Shown here piece by piece: positions 34,995 to 43,091 of a DNA stretch of 64,000 nt. The notes beneath the pieces were generated by a model. It was not told the origin of the DNA. It saw nothing but the letters and a program-made list of their open reading frames with translations, and made no database searches. Numbering within the stretch: the stretch's first letter is position 1; the number at the start of each line of letters is the position of its first letter. The position numbers were made by a program, and so were the translations under genes. The stretch spans positions 123,591 through 187,590 of the forward strand of contig DACH01000005.1 of the NCBI GenBank assembly GCA_002494625.1, in the 5' to 3' direction. The DNA comes from Archaeoglobus sp. UBA234. GTDB lineage: Archaea > Halobacteriota > Archaeoglobi > Archaeoglobales > Archaeoglobaceae.

Positions 34995-35861
34995 ATGCGC
35001 TTATTGGCAGTGCTTCAAAACTCATCACTCATCTTTATAACATCAATGCTCATAGCCATCGTTTTCCCACAGGCATCACCTTATTTCAGGAATTTTATAA
35101 TACCTGCCCTTGCGTTAGTCATGACTCTCTCACTTTGTCAGCTTGAGCTGAGAAATCTTGAATTTAGAAGGAGTTTCTGGAATTTTATTCTTAACTATCT
35201 TTTTTTAAGCGGTTTAATACTTTTGCTGTCCTCGAATCTTCAGGATGATTCAATGAGACTTGGCTTCATTGTTATGGCTGCTGCTCCACCGGCCATAGCT
35301 GTGGTTCCCTTTTCGAGACTTCTCGGCGGGGATGTAATGGAGAGTATGGTCTCAAGTGGAGTTATCTACATTCTTTCTCTCGTTCTAACCCCAACAATCG
35401 TTCTCATCTTTACAGGGAAAAATGTAGGAGTTTATGATATTCTTAAAGCTCTTTTTATTCTCATCCTGCTTCCAATATTTGCCAGTAGAGCCATTAGGGT
35501 TGAAAATCCCACTCCTGTGATAAATCTCGGGTTTGGGTTTGTTATCTACACGATAATTGGACTCAATTCTGAACTGATCTGTGGAAACCTTCTTGTTCTT
35601 CTGGACATCATTTCGATTGCTTTTGCAAGAACTTTTTTATCAGGCAGCCTTGCTTTTCTTATCTTCTTTCTCATTCTGAAAAACAGCTATCAACAGGCTA
35701 TAAACAGAGCCCTGTTCTCCTCCTATAAAAACCTTGGTTTCACAGCTGGAGTAGCGATTGCTCTATTTGGAGATCGAGCTGCAGTTCCTGCAGCAATATG
35801 CGTTCTTTTTGAAATTCTGGTTTTTAACTACTATCTTCTCTTGAAAAGATATCTTAAGTGA
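34995..35861 (+). CDS. bile acid:sodium symporter (SBF) family-like transporter
   Basis: Integral membrane protein of 288 residues with about nine or ten hydrophobic segments. Family-like features: PALALVMTLSLCQLELRNLEFRR-type cytoplasmic loop after helix 2, VMAAAPPAIAVVPFSRLLGGD with the conserved prolines, and YKNLGFTAGVAIALFGDRAAVPAAI near the end. Members carry organic anions with Na+. The substrate is unknown. TTTTTATAAGT (about 34969-34978) lies about 22 nt before the ATG. Confidence 0.8.
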   Translation: MRLLAVLQNSSLIFITSMLIAIVFPQASPYFRNFIIPALALVMTLSLCQLELRNLEFRRSFWNFILNYLFLSGLILLLSSNLQDDSMRLGFIVMAAAPPAIAVVPFSRLLGGDVMESMVSSGVIYILSLVLTPTIVLIFTGKNVGVYDILKALFILILLPIFASRAIRVENPTPVINLGFGFVIYTIIGLNSELICGNLLVLLDIISIAFARTFLSGSLAFLIFFLILKNSYQQAINRALFSSYKNLGFTAGVAIALFGDRAAVPAAICVLFEILVFNYYLLLKRYLK

Positions 35862-35929
35862 GATTTTCAATCTCATCATCACCATATTCAAAAAAATTTA
35901 ATATACCTCTTAATCTTTTTTTTAATGTT

Positions 35930-36298
35930 ATGAGTTGGGTTGACATTGTCACAGATTCAAGGAAAGTTATGATTGTTGATGATGACCCTTCTGTAAGAGA
36001 AGTCCTTAAGCTCATGCTGAAGGGATTCAATATTCTTGAAGCCTCAGACGGGGAAGAGGCAATCAAAAAGTTTATGGAAGAAAGACCGAGGATTGTTCTG
36101 ATGGACATAATGATGCCGAAAATCGATGGCATTGAGGCTACAAAGAAAATCAAGGAGATTGAACCTGAAACCCTTGTGATAGGAATAACAGCTTTTGAGC
36201 AGGCAAGAACTGATGAAATACTTCGGGCTGGTGCAAAGGATGTTCTGACAAAACCTCTCTCAAAAAGAAAACTTCTTGAAGTAATTGAAGACAGCTAA
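35930..36298 (+). CDS. single-domain response regulator
   Basis: CheY-like receiver of 122 residues: acidic pocket VDDDPS, phospho-acceptor IVLMDIMMPKIDG, Thr in IGITAFEQ and KPLSKRKL lysine. No output domain, so it acts by protein contact or phosphorelay. The kinase at 7665 is too far for a firm pairing. The ATG at 35930 is about 25 nt downstream of AAATTTAATATACC (about 35894-35907), giving a leaderless transcript; an earlier start would place the TATA inside the gene. Confidence 0.92.
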   Translation: MSWVDIVTDSRKVMIVDDDPSVREVLKLMLKGFNILEASDGEEAIKKFMEERPRIVLMDIMMPKIDGIEATKKIKEIEPETLVIGITAFEQARTDEILRAGAKDVLTKPLSKRKLLEVIEDS

Positions 36299-36332
36299 AT
36301 GCCGGTATAATTTATCTATGTTTATCCATGAT

Positions 36333-36596
36333 TTATTCATAGAAGTTGTCGATTGTGTTTATCTTCCATTCTTTTAGCTTTTCCTTTCTTCTTTTTTGTC
36401 TAGACTCTTTCATCTTTTTTGAAATCTTATCAACAACCTTTACAAAAACAATAAAGAGAGGAATCAAAACAACCACAAAAGAATTGATGATTGTATCTAG
36501 GAAATGGGAAAGACTACCAGGGAACATCAGATAGATTACCGGTATGAAAACCATGAGAAGTAATATTATATAAGCTATGATTTTTGAAACACCCAC
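36333..36596 (-). CDS. small two-helix membrane protein, unknown
   Basis: Protein of 87 residues with two hydrophobic segments (IIAYIILLLMVFIPVIYLMF and IINSFVVVLIPLFIVFVKVV), then a basic tail (SKKMKESRQKRRKEKLKEW) expected in the cytoplasm. No family recognised. The start is GTG 36596, about 25 nt downstream of a TATTTAAG element on the minus strand (about 36617-36625). It is monocistronic. Confidence 0.6.
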   Translation of the reverse strand: MGVSKIIAYIILLLMVFIPVIYLMFPGSLSHFLDTIINSFVVVLIPLFIVFVKVVDKISKKMKESRQKRRKEKLKEWKINTIDNFYE

Positions 36597-36694
36597 AGAT
36601 TATGGTGTACATGTAAACTTAAATAGTTTCCTGTCATTATATACCCTTGAGCTTGAGGTTAACTTCATATATTTTCATGCCATAGTAATAAAAT

Positions 36695-37324
36695 ATGACA
36701 TCAGTTTGCAGATATGGGGAAGTTGAGATTGTATTTTTAAAGCATGCGGGTTTTAAAATAAAGGGGAGCAAAACCGTATATATAGACCCCTATGACCTCC
36801 CACAGAATGCTGAACTTGAAAAAGCGGACTATATTCTTATCACCCATGACCATTTTGATCACAGGGATATAAAGGCAATAAGATTACTTTCTGATGAACA
36901 TACGACTGTGGTTGTTCCAACGGGGTGCATGGTTGAAGGATACAGGACATGTGAGCTCGATATCGGTGAAGAGGAGAAACTTGAGGGATTGACTGTAAAG
37001 ACTGTACCGGCGTATAACATAGACAAACCCTTCCATCCAAGAGGGAGTGGAGCAGGCTACATTATTGAGATTGATGGAGTGAAAATCTATCATGCGGGAG
37101 ATACGGACTTCATACCTGAAATGAAGGAGATTGAGGTTGATGTTGCACTGATTCCAGTGGGAGGAAAATATACGATGGATCTTGAACAGGCAAAGGAAGC
37201 TCTTGAGGCTATAAAGGCTGATAAGGTAATCCCAATGCATTATGGGGTACTTCCAGAGACCCAGGCAGATGTTGAGAAACTTAAATCTGCCAAGGTGGTT
37301 GCTCTGGAACCCCTGTTCGAGTAG
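36695..37324 (+). CDS. MBL-fold metal-dependent hydrolase (UlaG-like, UPF0173 type)
   Basis: Compact metallo-beta-lactamase-fold protein of 209 residues: FLKHAGFKIKG, ADYILITHDHFDHRDIKAI (metal ligands), YHAGDTDFIPEM and VIPMHYGVLPET. These fit the small UlaG-like archaeal hydrolases; the substrate is unknown. A TATATTTT element about 25 nt before the ATG suggests a leaderless transcript. Confidence 0.9.
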   Translation: MTSVCRYGEVEIVFLKHAGFKIKGSKTVYIDPYDLPQNAELEKADYILITHDHFDHRDIKAIRLLSDEHTTVVVPTGCMVEGYRTCELDIGEEEKLEGLTVKTVPAYNIDKPFHPRGSGAGYIIEIDGVKIYHAGDTDFIPEMKEIEVDVALIPVGGKYTMDLEQAKEALEAIKADKVIPMHYGVLPETQADVEKLKSAKVVALEPLFE

Positions 37325-37350
37325 TTTTGTTCATAGATTTTATTTTTATA

Positions 37351-38190
37351 TTAGTTCTGTAGATCTCTCAAAAACTCAAGAAATTTTTTTTCACACGGTT
37401 CAGACACTGTTTTTGTTCTTATCAGCTTCCCGTATTTCTTCCAGGTGTTTTCCAGCTCTTCAATTTCTTTTTTACTTCCAAAGGCTATGTAGGTTGGACC
37501 ATTTCCAGAAAGCCCTGCACTTATACCGATCTCCTTAGCGTCCATCACAGGTTGGATTGGGTAACCTATTAATCTGCAGTAATAAAGTGAGTTGTAGAGC
37601 ATGGCATTCATAAAATCTCCATTCATAGCTCTTTCAAGAGCTTTTTCAACAAGTTCTGTGTTTCTTCTAACTCTGTCTACCTTCACGATCTTTTTATTTG
37701 TATCAGGAATCAAAATCAAAACATCTTTGCTGATCTCTTTTCTCATCAGAATCTCAAACTTCAGATTGTCTGTTATCACCATGCCTCCAAGTAAAGAGGC
37801 TGCAGCATCATCAAAAGCCCCCGTATAGCTGATTTTATTTTTCAGAGAAATTTCAGCATTATCCTTTAAGATTTCGAGAGGGTTGAGCTCTTCATTTTTT
37901 GATTTTAGAATTGAAAGAAGAACAGCGTTTACAAATGCACTGCTACTTCCAAGCCCACTTTTTCTTGGAATTTCACTTTTTAATTCCAGTCTTCCACTGA
38001 TACCGTATCTGTTAAATATTCGATTGATAATATGTGAGGTTATTCTTTTTCCACTGTCGGTAATCTCTTTTCTATCTTCTGGAGTAAATTCTGCATATGT
38101 TTTTAGATCAACGGCAAATGCACATCCTTTTCCTGTTGCAACGGCATTCACAACAGTCCCTGCTGCGTATGCATATGAACGGAATAGCAT
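37351..38190 (-). CDS. archaeal shikimate kinase (GHMP kinase family)
   Basis: ATP-dependent phosphorylation of shikimate; archaea use a GHMP-type enzyme unrelated to bacterial AroK. The 279 residues include AAGTVVNAVATGKGCAFAVDL, the ATP motif EIPRKSGLGSSSAFVNAV, and YTGAFDDAAASLLGGMVITDN specific to this branch, with a C-terminal GISAGLSGNGPTYIAFG loop. GGGGTG precedes the ATG. It is the last gene of a same-strand run behind the RHH regulator and the triple DUF22 gene, but probably has a separate role. Confidence 0.92.
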   Translation of the reverse strand: MLFRSYAYAAGTVVNAVATGKGCAFAVDLKTYAEFTPEDRKEITDSGKRITSHIINRIFNRYGISGRLELKSEIPRKSGLGSSSAFVNAVLLSILKSKNEELNPLEILKDNAEISLKNKISYTGAFDDAAASLLGGMVITDNLKFEILMRKEISKDVLILIPDTNKKIVKVDRVRRNTELVEKALERAMNGDFMNAMLYNSLYYCRLIGYPIQPVMDAKEIGISAGLSGNGPTYIAFGSKKEIEELENTWKKYGKLIRTKTVSEPCEKKFLEFLRDLQN

Positions 38191-38218
38191 TTTTACACCC
38201 CATACTCAAGTAAAACAC

Positions 38219-39499
38219 TCAGATTTTTTTGAACCTGAAATTAGTTCTTTCCCTCCAGTATTCAAGTTCAGAAAGCATTTTTTCCATTGTCATTATTTCA
38301 ACATTATAGACATTGATCACACCAATAAGGTCACCTTTTTTCACTTCACCACTCACAGCAGGAAGGAAAAGAGCATGCGTAATGAATTTTTCACCTCTGA
38401 GGTCATAGATTCCGGGCTGGTGGACTTTGAGGAGTGTACCCATGGGGTTCCTCATAATGTAGAGAGGTGTGACGATGGAGTTCTCTGGAAGAACGAGCTC
38501 TCTGATTTTGATGAGTGATGGTATTCCTTTTACAACCTCTTTGTTCTCATCGGAAACTATTATGTCCCATCTTCCTGTCTCTTTTCTTCTGTAGTACTTG
38601 GGATGAATGTATTTCATTCTCTTCTCTCTAATTCCGTCCTCTATATATTTTATAGCAGCTTTGGTAATTCTTTTTTCAATGAAATCTATTTCAGGAGGCT
38701 TTGTTGCGATGTAGTAAATGTAGGCTACGCCGAGAAGTTCGCCCTTTGTAATTTTTCCGTCCTCAGCTGGAAGGAATAAAACTCTGTCAATAACTCTTCT
38801 CTCTTCAATTAGCCTTATATTGGCAGAAAAATCAATAACACAACCGTTATAGTTTTCCATAACACCACAGTTAACAGTTACTGTGCTTGCGGGTAAGTCA
38901 ACTGGTTTTATTTTGATTTCCGCGATTTTTCCAGCTTTTACTTCTGTATTCTCATTGCTTATAAAGTACTCTGTGTAGCCTAAGTTGCTTCTGATGTATC
39001 CGTGGGTAGATTTTACTGCTTTAAACGACTTTATTTTATCTTTTTCCATGTATTTAATGGTGAATTCGACCTTCTCATCCCCATATTCTACTTTTGGAAT
39101 TTCAACTGACCTCAATCTCGTAATTATGCCTGCTCCGATAAAAAGGATTTTTACTGCCCCAATTAAATCTCCCTTTTCTACAACTCCATTTTTGGAAGAT
39201 ATGACAAGCACACTATCGATTAATTTTTCTCCCTGAAAACTGGTCTCTTTGCCTATAACATCCAGAACCGTTACGATAGGATGTTTTGCAACACCCAGCG
39301 AGGAAATCATCGTATTCTCTGGTAGTTTGAGAGGTTTAATTTTTATTAAAAACAGATCATCCTTTTTTACTTCGGCAGTTTCATCTGCAACGAGAAAGCC
39401 CCATCTGATATAATCTGCCATTTTAAAGCCGAAAGGTACAACATCTATGCTCTTTCTTGTTATTTTCTTTTCACTCACAACTGGAAGATTTACTTCCAT
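38219..39499 (-). CDS. triple DUF22 repeat protein
   Basis: Protein of 426 residues made of three tandem DUF22 units, about 15-125, 145-275 and 300-410. Each has a mid-unit LPENTMISSLGV-like strand (LPASTVTVNCGV; LPENSIVTPLYI) and closes with a hydrophobic-rich turn: KNGVVEKGDLIGAVKI, EDGKITKGELLGVAYI, VSGEVKKGDLIGVINVYNV. No signal peptide or membrane segment, beta-rich, function unknown. It lies 40 nt downstream of the RHH regulator on the same strand. The final helix tail (MEKMLSELEYWRERTNFRF) is extra to the unit. Confidence 0.8.
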   Translation of the reverse strand: MEVNLPVVSEKKITRKSIDVVPFGFKMADYIRWGFLVADETAEVKKDDLFLIKIKPLKLPENTMISSLGVAKHPIVTVLDVIGKETSFQGEKLIDSVLVISSKNGVVEKGDLIGAVKILFIGAGIITRLRSVEIPKVEYGDEKVEFTIKYMEKDKIKSFKAVKSTHGYIRSNLGYTEYFISNENTEVKAGKIAEIKIKPVDLPASTVTVNCGVMENYNGCVIDFSANIRLIEERRVIDRVLFLPAEDGKITKGELLGVAYIYYIATKPPEIDFIEKRITKAAIKYIEDGIREKRMKYIHPKYYRRKETGRWDIIVSDENKEVVKGIPSLIKIRELVLPENSIVTPLYIMRNPMGTLLKVHQPGIYDLRGEKFITHALFLPAVSGEVKKGDLIGVINVYNVEIMTMEKMLSELEYWRERTNFRFKKI

Positions 39500-39539
39500 C
39501 GTATCCTATAAAATAAATTATAGTTATTTAATTTTGTGA

Positions 39540-40070
39540 TCATTCTTCGGAAATCAAAATCTTCCTTAAACCCTCGACGATTTTCACCTTGTATCCAAGC
39601 TTATCGAGAAGAGTCTGGAGATATAATCTTACGAACTTCTGCTCGTTCCTTGAAGAAAGTACAAGTGTAATACTTTTATCGCCATTCATTTTCACTCTGA
39701 AAAGGTTTTCGTGCTCGAGGAATCTCATCACATCAACAAGACTCTTGAAGCCCTTGTTTCTGATCTGCCATGAATGAGCCTCTGCAATACTCTTTACATT
39801 CTCCCAGAACTTTTCTGATGCCTTTTCATTCAACTCATCGAGCATTGCTATCCAGAGTTCGATGTCGAGTATTATATATTCTCTGCCGTACAGGAGGTCA
39901 GAATAGATTTTTATAGATTCGGGATGAACATCCTTTAACTGATAATACTGAGTAATGGCTTGCCTTATTATCTCAGAAGCAGTTCTGTTTTCTCTTTCAA
40001 CAAGTTCTTCAAGTATTGAATTTGTATCTTCATCGATGGCAACTGACAGCCTTCTTAGTTTTCCACTCAT
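39540..40070 (-). CDS. ribbon-helix-helix regulator with ligand-type C-terminal domain (copy 1)
   Basis: About 176 residues. Residues 1-50 form a CopG/Arc-like DNA-binding unit: RRLSVAIDEDTNSILEELVERE then TASEIIRQAITQYY. The C-terminal 120 residues (SDLLYGREYIILDIELWIAML, FWENVKSIAEAHSWQIRNKG, FLEHENLFRVKMNGDKSITLVL) are shared with the protein at 46203-46745 and likely sense a ligand. ATG 40070 chosen (MSGKLRRLSV), since family starts place the RHH strand there; a TATA-like TTTATTTATT lies about 25 nt upstream. Probably the local regulator of the DUF22/TauE genes. Confidence 0.82.
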   Translation of the reverse strand: MSGKLRRLSVAIDEDTNSILEELVERENRTASEIIRQAITQYYQLKDVHPESIKIYSDLLYGREYIILDIELWIAMLDELNEKASEKFWENVKSIAEAHSWQIRNKGFKSLVDVMRFLEHENLFRVKMNGDKSITLVLSSRNEQKFVRLYLQTLLDKLGYKVKIVEGLRKILISEE

Positions 40071-40607
40071 AGAGAAACAGTATTGTGTAGAATAAATAAA
40101 ACTTTTTGTTAAATAATATTGCAAAATAATACATTGTGAGGTTTGTCACTATATTGTAGTATGTTTTAATAAGAATCAATATAAGTCACTACTTATTAAC
40201 AACGATAACAGAACTGAAAAATTAAATCCAGTTGTGGGTAGTTTTTTTAAACTTTAGACCTCTTTTTTGGCAGTATTTTTATTTTTAGATCTTTTCGAAG
40301 CGTAATTTTGTTTTTTAACCTGCATAAGTTTGATTTAATGGCTTGGGGTATGATTTACACGGTATTATCTGGTAGTGTAATAGATTAATAATTAGTTTTT
40401 AAACATACCAAAAAATAAAATTTCACAAAAACATTTATTTTCATCCTGTTGGGGTATAAATTGTAGAAATCGGGAAATCAGATTAGATAAGTTGTGAATT
40501 GGTAATGAATAATTGAGAAAGATTAGAGAGTGGTAGGAAAGCTGGAGGGAATTTGCTTGGAGAAATTCATGTTAATAAATGCGTTGAATAAAGGAGGTGG
40601 ATTTTAG
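40071..40607. promoter_or_regulatory. 537-bp regulatory region between RHH regulator and TauE permease
   Basis: No gene. It holds CACTATATTGTAGTA (40147-40161), the dyad ATAAGT-CACT-ACTTAT (40181-40196), a second dyad TTACAC-n14-GTGTAA (40355-40360/40375-40380), a TATA box GGTATAAATT (about 40452-40461) and AAGGAGGTG (40591-40599) before the permease ATG. If that TATA is used, the permease mRNA has a leader of about 120 nt, unusual beside the leaderless genes here. Confidence 0.5.
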
Positions 40608-42044
40608 ATGGGGGGTTTTGCTGAAGGGGGCGCAGCGATGACACCCGATATGTTCATTCATATCGGGGTCAACGAGGCTCTGTTCTTGCTTGCTCTCGGA
40701 TTTTTTGGTGGAATGCTGAGCGGTTTCATAGGTAGTGGTGGTGCTTTCGTTCTTACGCCTGGAATGATGTCCATAGGTGTTCAGGGACCCATAGCGGTTG
40801 CAAGTAATATGTGTCACAAGTTCCCAAAAGCGATGATAGGTGCATGGAGGAGAAAGAAGGTTGGACATCTTGATGTAAAACTTGCAACTTTAATGGCTAT
40901 ATCAGCGATTTTCGGTGTACAGGTTGGAATTCAGGTTCAGAAATATATACTTGAACAACTTGGACCAACAGGAACGAATTTGTATGTGAGCATAGCATTC
41001 CTGATTGTCTTACCATCAGTTTCAGCATTGCTGTTGAGGGATGTCATTAAATCGAAGAGATATGGAATTGAAGATACAAAGCCTGAGTTCGCAGAAAAGC
41101 TGGAAAAGAAGTTTAGACTCCCACCCATGATCAGATTCGATGTTGCAGGGAGAACACAGTCGCTGTGGTTAACGATTCCAACCGGTTTTGCAACAGGATT
41201 TCTTGCAGCAACAATAGCGGTTGGAGGATTCATCGGTGTACCATCCATGATATATGTGATAGGCGCAACAAGTGCAGTGGCAAGTGGAACTGAACTTGGA
41301 ATTGCCTTTGTTATGGGATCAACAGGAACATTCACTTGGACTTATCTGCTTGGAGCTGTCGATTTCAGACTTACAACTTTGATTCTTGCAACATCACTCA
41401 TAGGTGTGCAGATTGGAGCTGTAGGAACAACCTATGTAAGGCAATACTACATCAAGCTTGCAATGGCTGTTGTTATGCTTCTCGTTACTGTCAGCAGAGC
41501 ATGTGCAGTCCCAGGCTATCTCAGCGAGCTTGGTTGGGTTTCACTTGATGAAGGACTTGTAAATACACTAAACTCGTTGGTTTTCCCGATAATGATTATT
41601 GCAATGGTTTCTGTAACTCCGATAGTCCTTGTACCTATGATGAATGTCAGAAAGGAGCTTAACAAGATGGGATTGCTTGAGAAAGCTGTTGCTAAGGCAG
41701 AGCATGAGACAGCTGGTCTGGTAAAGAGATTGATTATATTCGGGATTCTTACCGGAGTCAACTACTACCTGTTATTCAGAGATCCCAATGCTTGGCCCTA
41801 TTTTGTAACATCGATCCCGCATGCAGGTCCGCTAATGTCTATTGCTCTTACGATTGGAGTTATCGGACTGGCTATCTATTGGAGCATCATCCATGGAAGT
41901 TTTGCCCACAACTTCCTTGATCTCGTGAACATCACAGCTTTGAAGGACGAAGTTGCGAAGAGAATCGCAACAGAAGGCTTTGATGGAATAAAGACCTGGG
42001 CAGCCACGGTTAAAACCTCAACGGTTGAATCAGAAACAACCTAA
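40608..42044 (+). CDS. TauE/SafE-type anion permease (large)
   Basis: Membrane protein of 478 residues with about ten hydrophobic segments. Two family-like repeats are visible: ALGFFGGMLSGFIGSGGAFVLTPGMM, with the permissive NMCHKFPKAMIGAWRRKKVGHLD loop, and GFATGFLAATIAVGGFIGVPSMIYVIG. Relatives export sulfite, sulfoacetate or other organosulfur anions. A long cytoplasmic loop (about 145-190) and a C-terminal helical tail exceed the usual length of 250-300. Strong AAGGAGGTG Shine-Dalgarno. The same-strand DUF22 gene follows 76 nt later. Confidence 0.85.
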   Translation: MGGFAEGGAAMTPDMFIHIGVNEALFLLALGFFGGMLSGFIGSGGAFVLTPGMMSIGVQGPIAVASNMCHKFPKAMIGAWRRKKVGHLDVKLATLMAISAIFGVQVGIQVQKYILEQLGPTGTNLYVSIAFLIVLPSVSALLLRDVIKSKRYGIEDTKPEFAEKLEKKFRLPPMIRFDVAGRTQSLWLTIPTGFATGFLAATIAVGGFIGVPSMIYVIGATSAVASGTELGIAFVMGSTGTFTWTYLLGAVDFRLTTLILATSLIGVQIGAVGTTYVRQYYIKLAMAVVMLLVTVSRACAVPGYLSELGWVSLDEGLVNTLNSLVFPIMIIAMVSVTPIVLVPMMNVRKELNKMGLLEKAVAKAEHETAGLVKRLIIFGILTGVNYYLLFRDPNAWPYFVTSIPHAGPLMSIALTIGVIGLAIYWSIIHGSFAHNFLDLVNITALKDEVAKRIATEGFDGIKTWAATVKTSTVESETT

Positions 42045-42120
42045 TTCTTTATTTTTTGTTTTTGGTTTGTTTTGATGGTTTTATAGGAATTCTTTTATAA
42101 GTCTGGGGGAGGTTAATGTT

Positions 42121-42609
42121 ATGGAAGTTAATATAACTTACTTTACATCTCCTGGTGAAGTTGAGAGTGAGACTGTTGTGGCAGATGAATCGGGATACAT
42201 ACTCAGCCCTGCATCTTACTTTGTGAATATTGTAAGCGAGCAGGATGTTTATGTCAAAGCAAATGAAGTCAAATTGATTGAGATTAGGGAAATTCAGATT
42301 CCTGAAAATCAAAGATTGACTCTTCTGGATAGATATCGTCATGCTCTTGGAGTGCTTGTTGCTGTTGCTGGGAAAGGAAAGCCAGCAAAAGTTGAGAGCC
42401 TTGAGAAAGTTACTCATGCGGTATTTCTTCCTCTTTCAGATGGTAAAATATGTCGAGGAGAACTTCTTGGAGTCGGAGTTCTGACGGCCATCAAAAAAGA
42501 GAAAAAAGAAGTTATTGTTGAAAAACTCCAGGAGTTTGATAAAGCCATCTCAATCGATCCTGAAGTATTTATCAAGTCTGACTGGCCCTATCTCTGGAGC
42601 AAAAAGTAA
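42121..42609 (+). CDS. single DUF22 protein
   Basis: Protein of 162 residues with one DUF22 unit: ENQRLTLLDRYRHALGVLVAV, THAVFLPLSDGKICRGELLGVGV. No signal peptide or membrane helix; function unknown. GGGGGAGG precedes the ATG. It sits directly behind the large TauE permease, probably co-transcribed. Its last 23 codons (DKAISIDPEVFIKSDWPYLW then SKK) are duplicated exactly 298 bp downstream in the microORF at 42764. Confidence 0.82.
   Translation: MEVNITYFTSPGEVESETVVADESGYILSPASYFVNIVSEQDVYVKANEVKLIEIREIQIPENQRLTLLDRYRHALGVLVAVAGKGKPAKVESLEKVTHAVFLPLSDGKICRGELLGVGVLTAIKKEKKEVIVEKLQEFDKAISIDPEVFIKSDWPYLWSKK
42538..42606 (+). repeat. 69-bp perfect direct repeat, copy 1
   Basis: Identical over 69 bases to 42836-42904; the offset is 298 bp. 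This copy is the 3' coding end of the DUF22 gene. No mismatch implies a recent event or gene conversion. Confidence 0.92.
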
Positions 42610-42643
42610 CTTGGATTTTTATTGATTTACTATCTTATTCTTT

Positions 42644-42657
42644 CCTACAATTCACTA
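42644..42657. promoter_or_regulatory. candidate operator half-site CCTACAATTCACTA
   Basis: The reverse complement of this 14-mer occurs exactly at 45179-45192, at the 3' side of the palindrome before the 53-residue gene. The shared parts CACTA/TAGTG and CTACAA/TTGTAG recur at 40147-40161. It lies upstream of the microORF at 42764. Confidence 0.4.
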
Positions 42658-42763
42658 ACAGAGATTAAAACTCATTGAAGTGAATTCTTTGTTATTTTAA
42701 TCGAATAAAATATCATAACAATATTAATATAATAAAAACTAATAACTTATTCTGGTGAAAAGT

Positions 42764-42910
42764 ATGATCACGGCAACTGAATTTGTGGGGAGGCATAAAA
42801 CCATAAGGGGGTTTATAAAAATGTTAAGAAAGATAGATAAAGCCATCTCAATCGATCCTGAAGTATTTATCAAGTCTGACTGGCCCTATCTCTGGAGCAA
42901 AAAGCATTAA
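42764..42910 (+). CDS. microORF sharing its C-terminus with the DUF22 protein
   Basis: 48-residue frame from ATG 42764 to TAA 42910, preceded by TGGTGAAAAG and an AT-rich promoter-like stretch (ATATTAATATAATAAA, about 42721-42736). The first 24 residues (MITATEFVGRHKTIRGFIKM, then LRKI) are unrelated to DUF22; the rest is the duplicated DUF22 tail DKAISIDPEVFIKSDWPYLW-SKK plus H. It may be a remnant of a second DUF22 gene, or a small expressed protein; the frame is intact and a terminator-like hairpin follows. Confidence 0.5.
   Translation: MITATEFVGRHKTIRGFIKMLRKIDKAISIDPEVFIKSDWPYLWSKKH
42836..42904 (+). repeat. 69-bp perfect direct repeat, copy 2
   Basis: Second copy of 42538-42606, in frame within the microORF. 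Confidence 0.92.
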
Positions 42911-42921
42911 AAAGCTTTTTT
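42899..42921 (+). terminator. hairpin plus T-run terminator candidate
   Basis: AAAAAGC (42899-42905) and GCTTTTT (42914-42920) form a 7-bp stem with an 8-nt loop, ending in T. It overlaps the microORF stop; archaeal termination mainly needs the T-run. Confidence 0.4.
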
Positions 42922-43051
42922 CTTAATAAATCTTTTAAAGAACTCCTTTTTTACTTTAATAATAAATTATTACTATTTAGCCTTTTTTAGGCTCTTTTAA
43001 ATTATAATATTAAGAATTAATCAATTTTAGTCTTTTTTCATAAGTTTTATA

Positions 43052-43062
43052 TAGTGCGACTA
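43052..43062. promoter_or_regulatory. dyad TAGTGCGACTA at the second TauE promoter
   Basis: TAGT-GCG-ACTA is a short inverted repeat directly after the TATA-like AGTTTTATATAG (about 43042-43053), 30 nt before the permease start. It resembles the CACTA/TAGTG elements elsewhere in this island. Weak evidence alone. Confidence 0.35.
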
Positions 43063-43091
43063 ATCATAAATACGGGAGGGGGGTGGTATTA

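Noticed and set aside
40071..40607. Riboswitch in the long leader of the TauE gene
   Set aside because: I could not find a consistent fold or known riboswitch core; only short dyads are visible.
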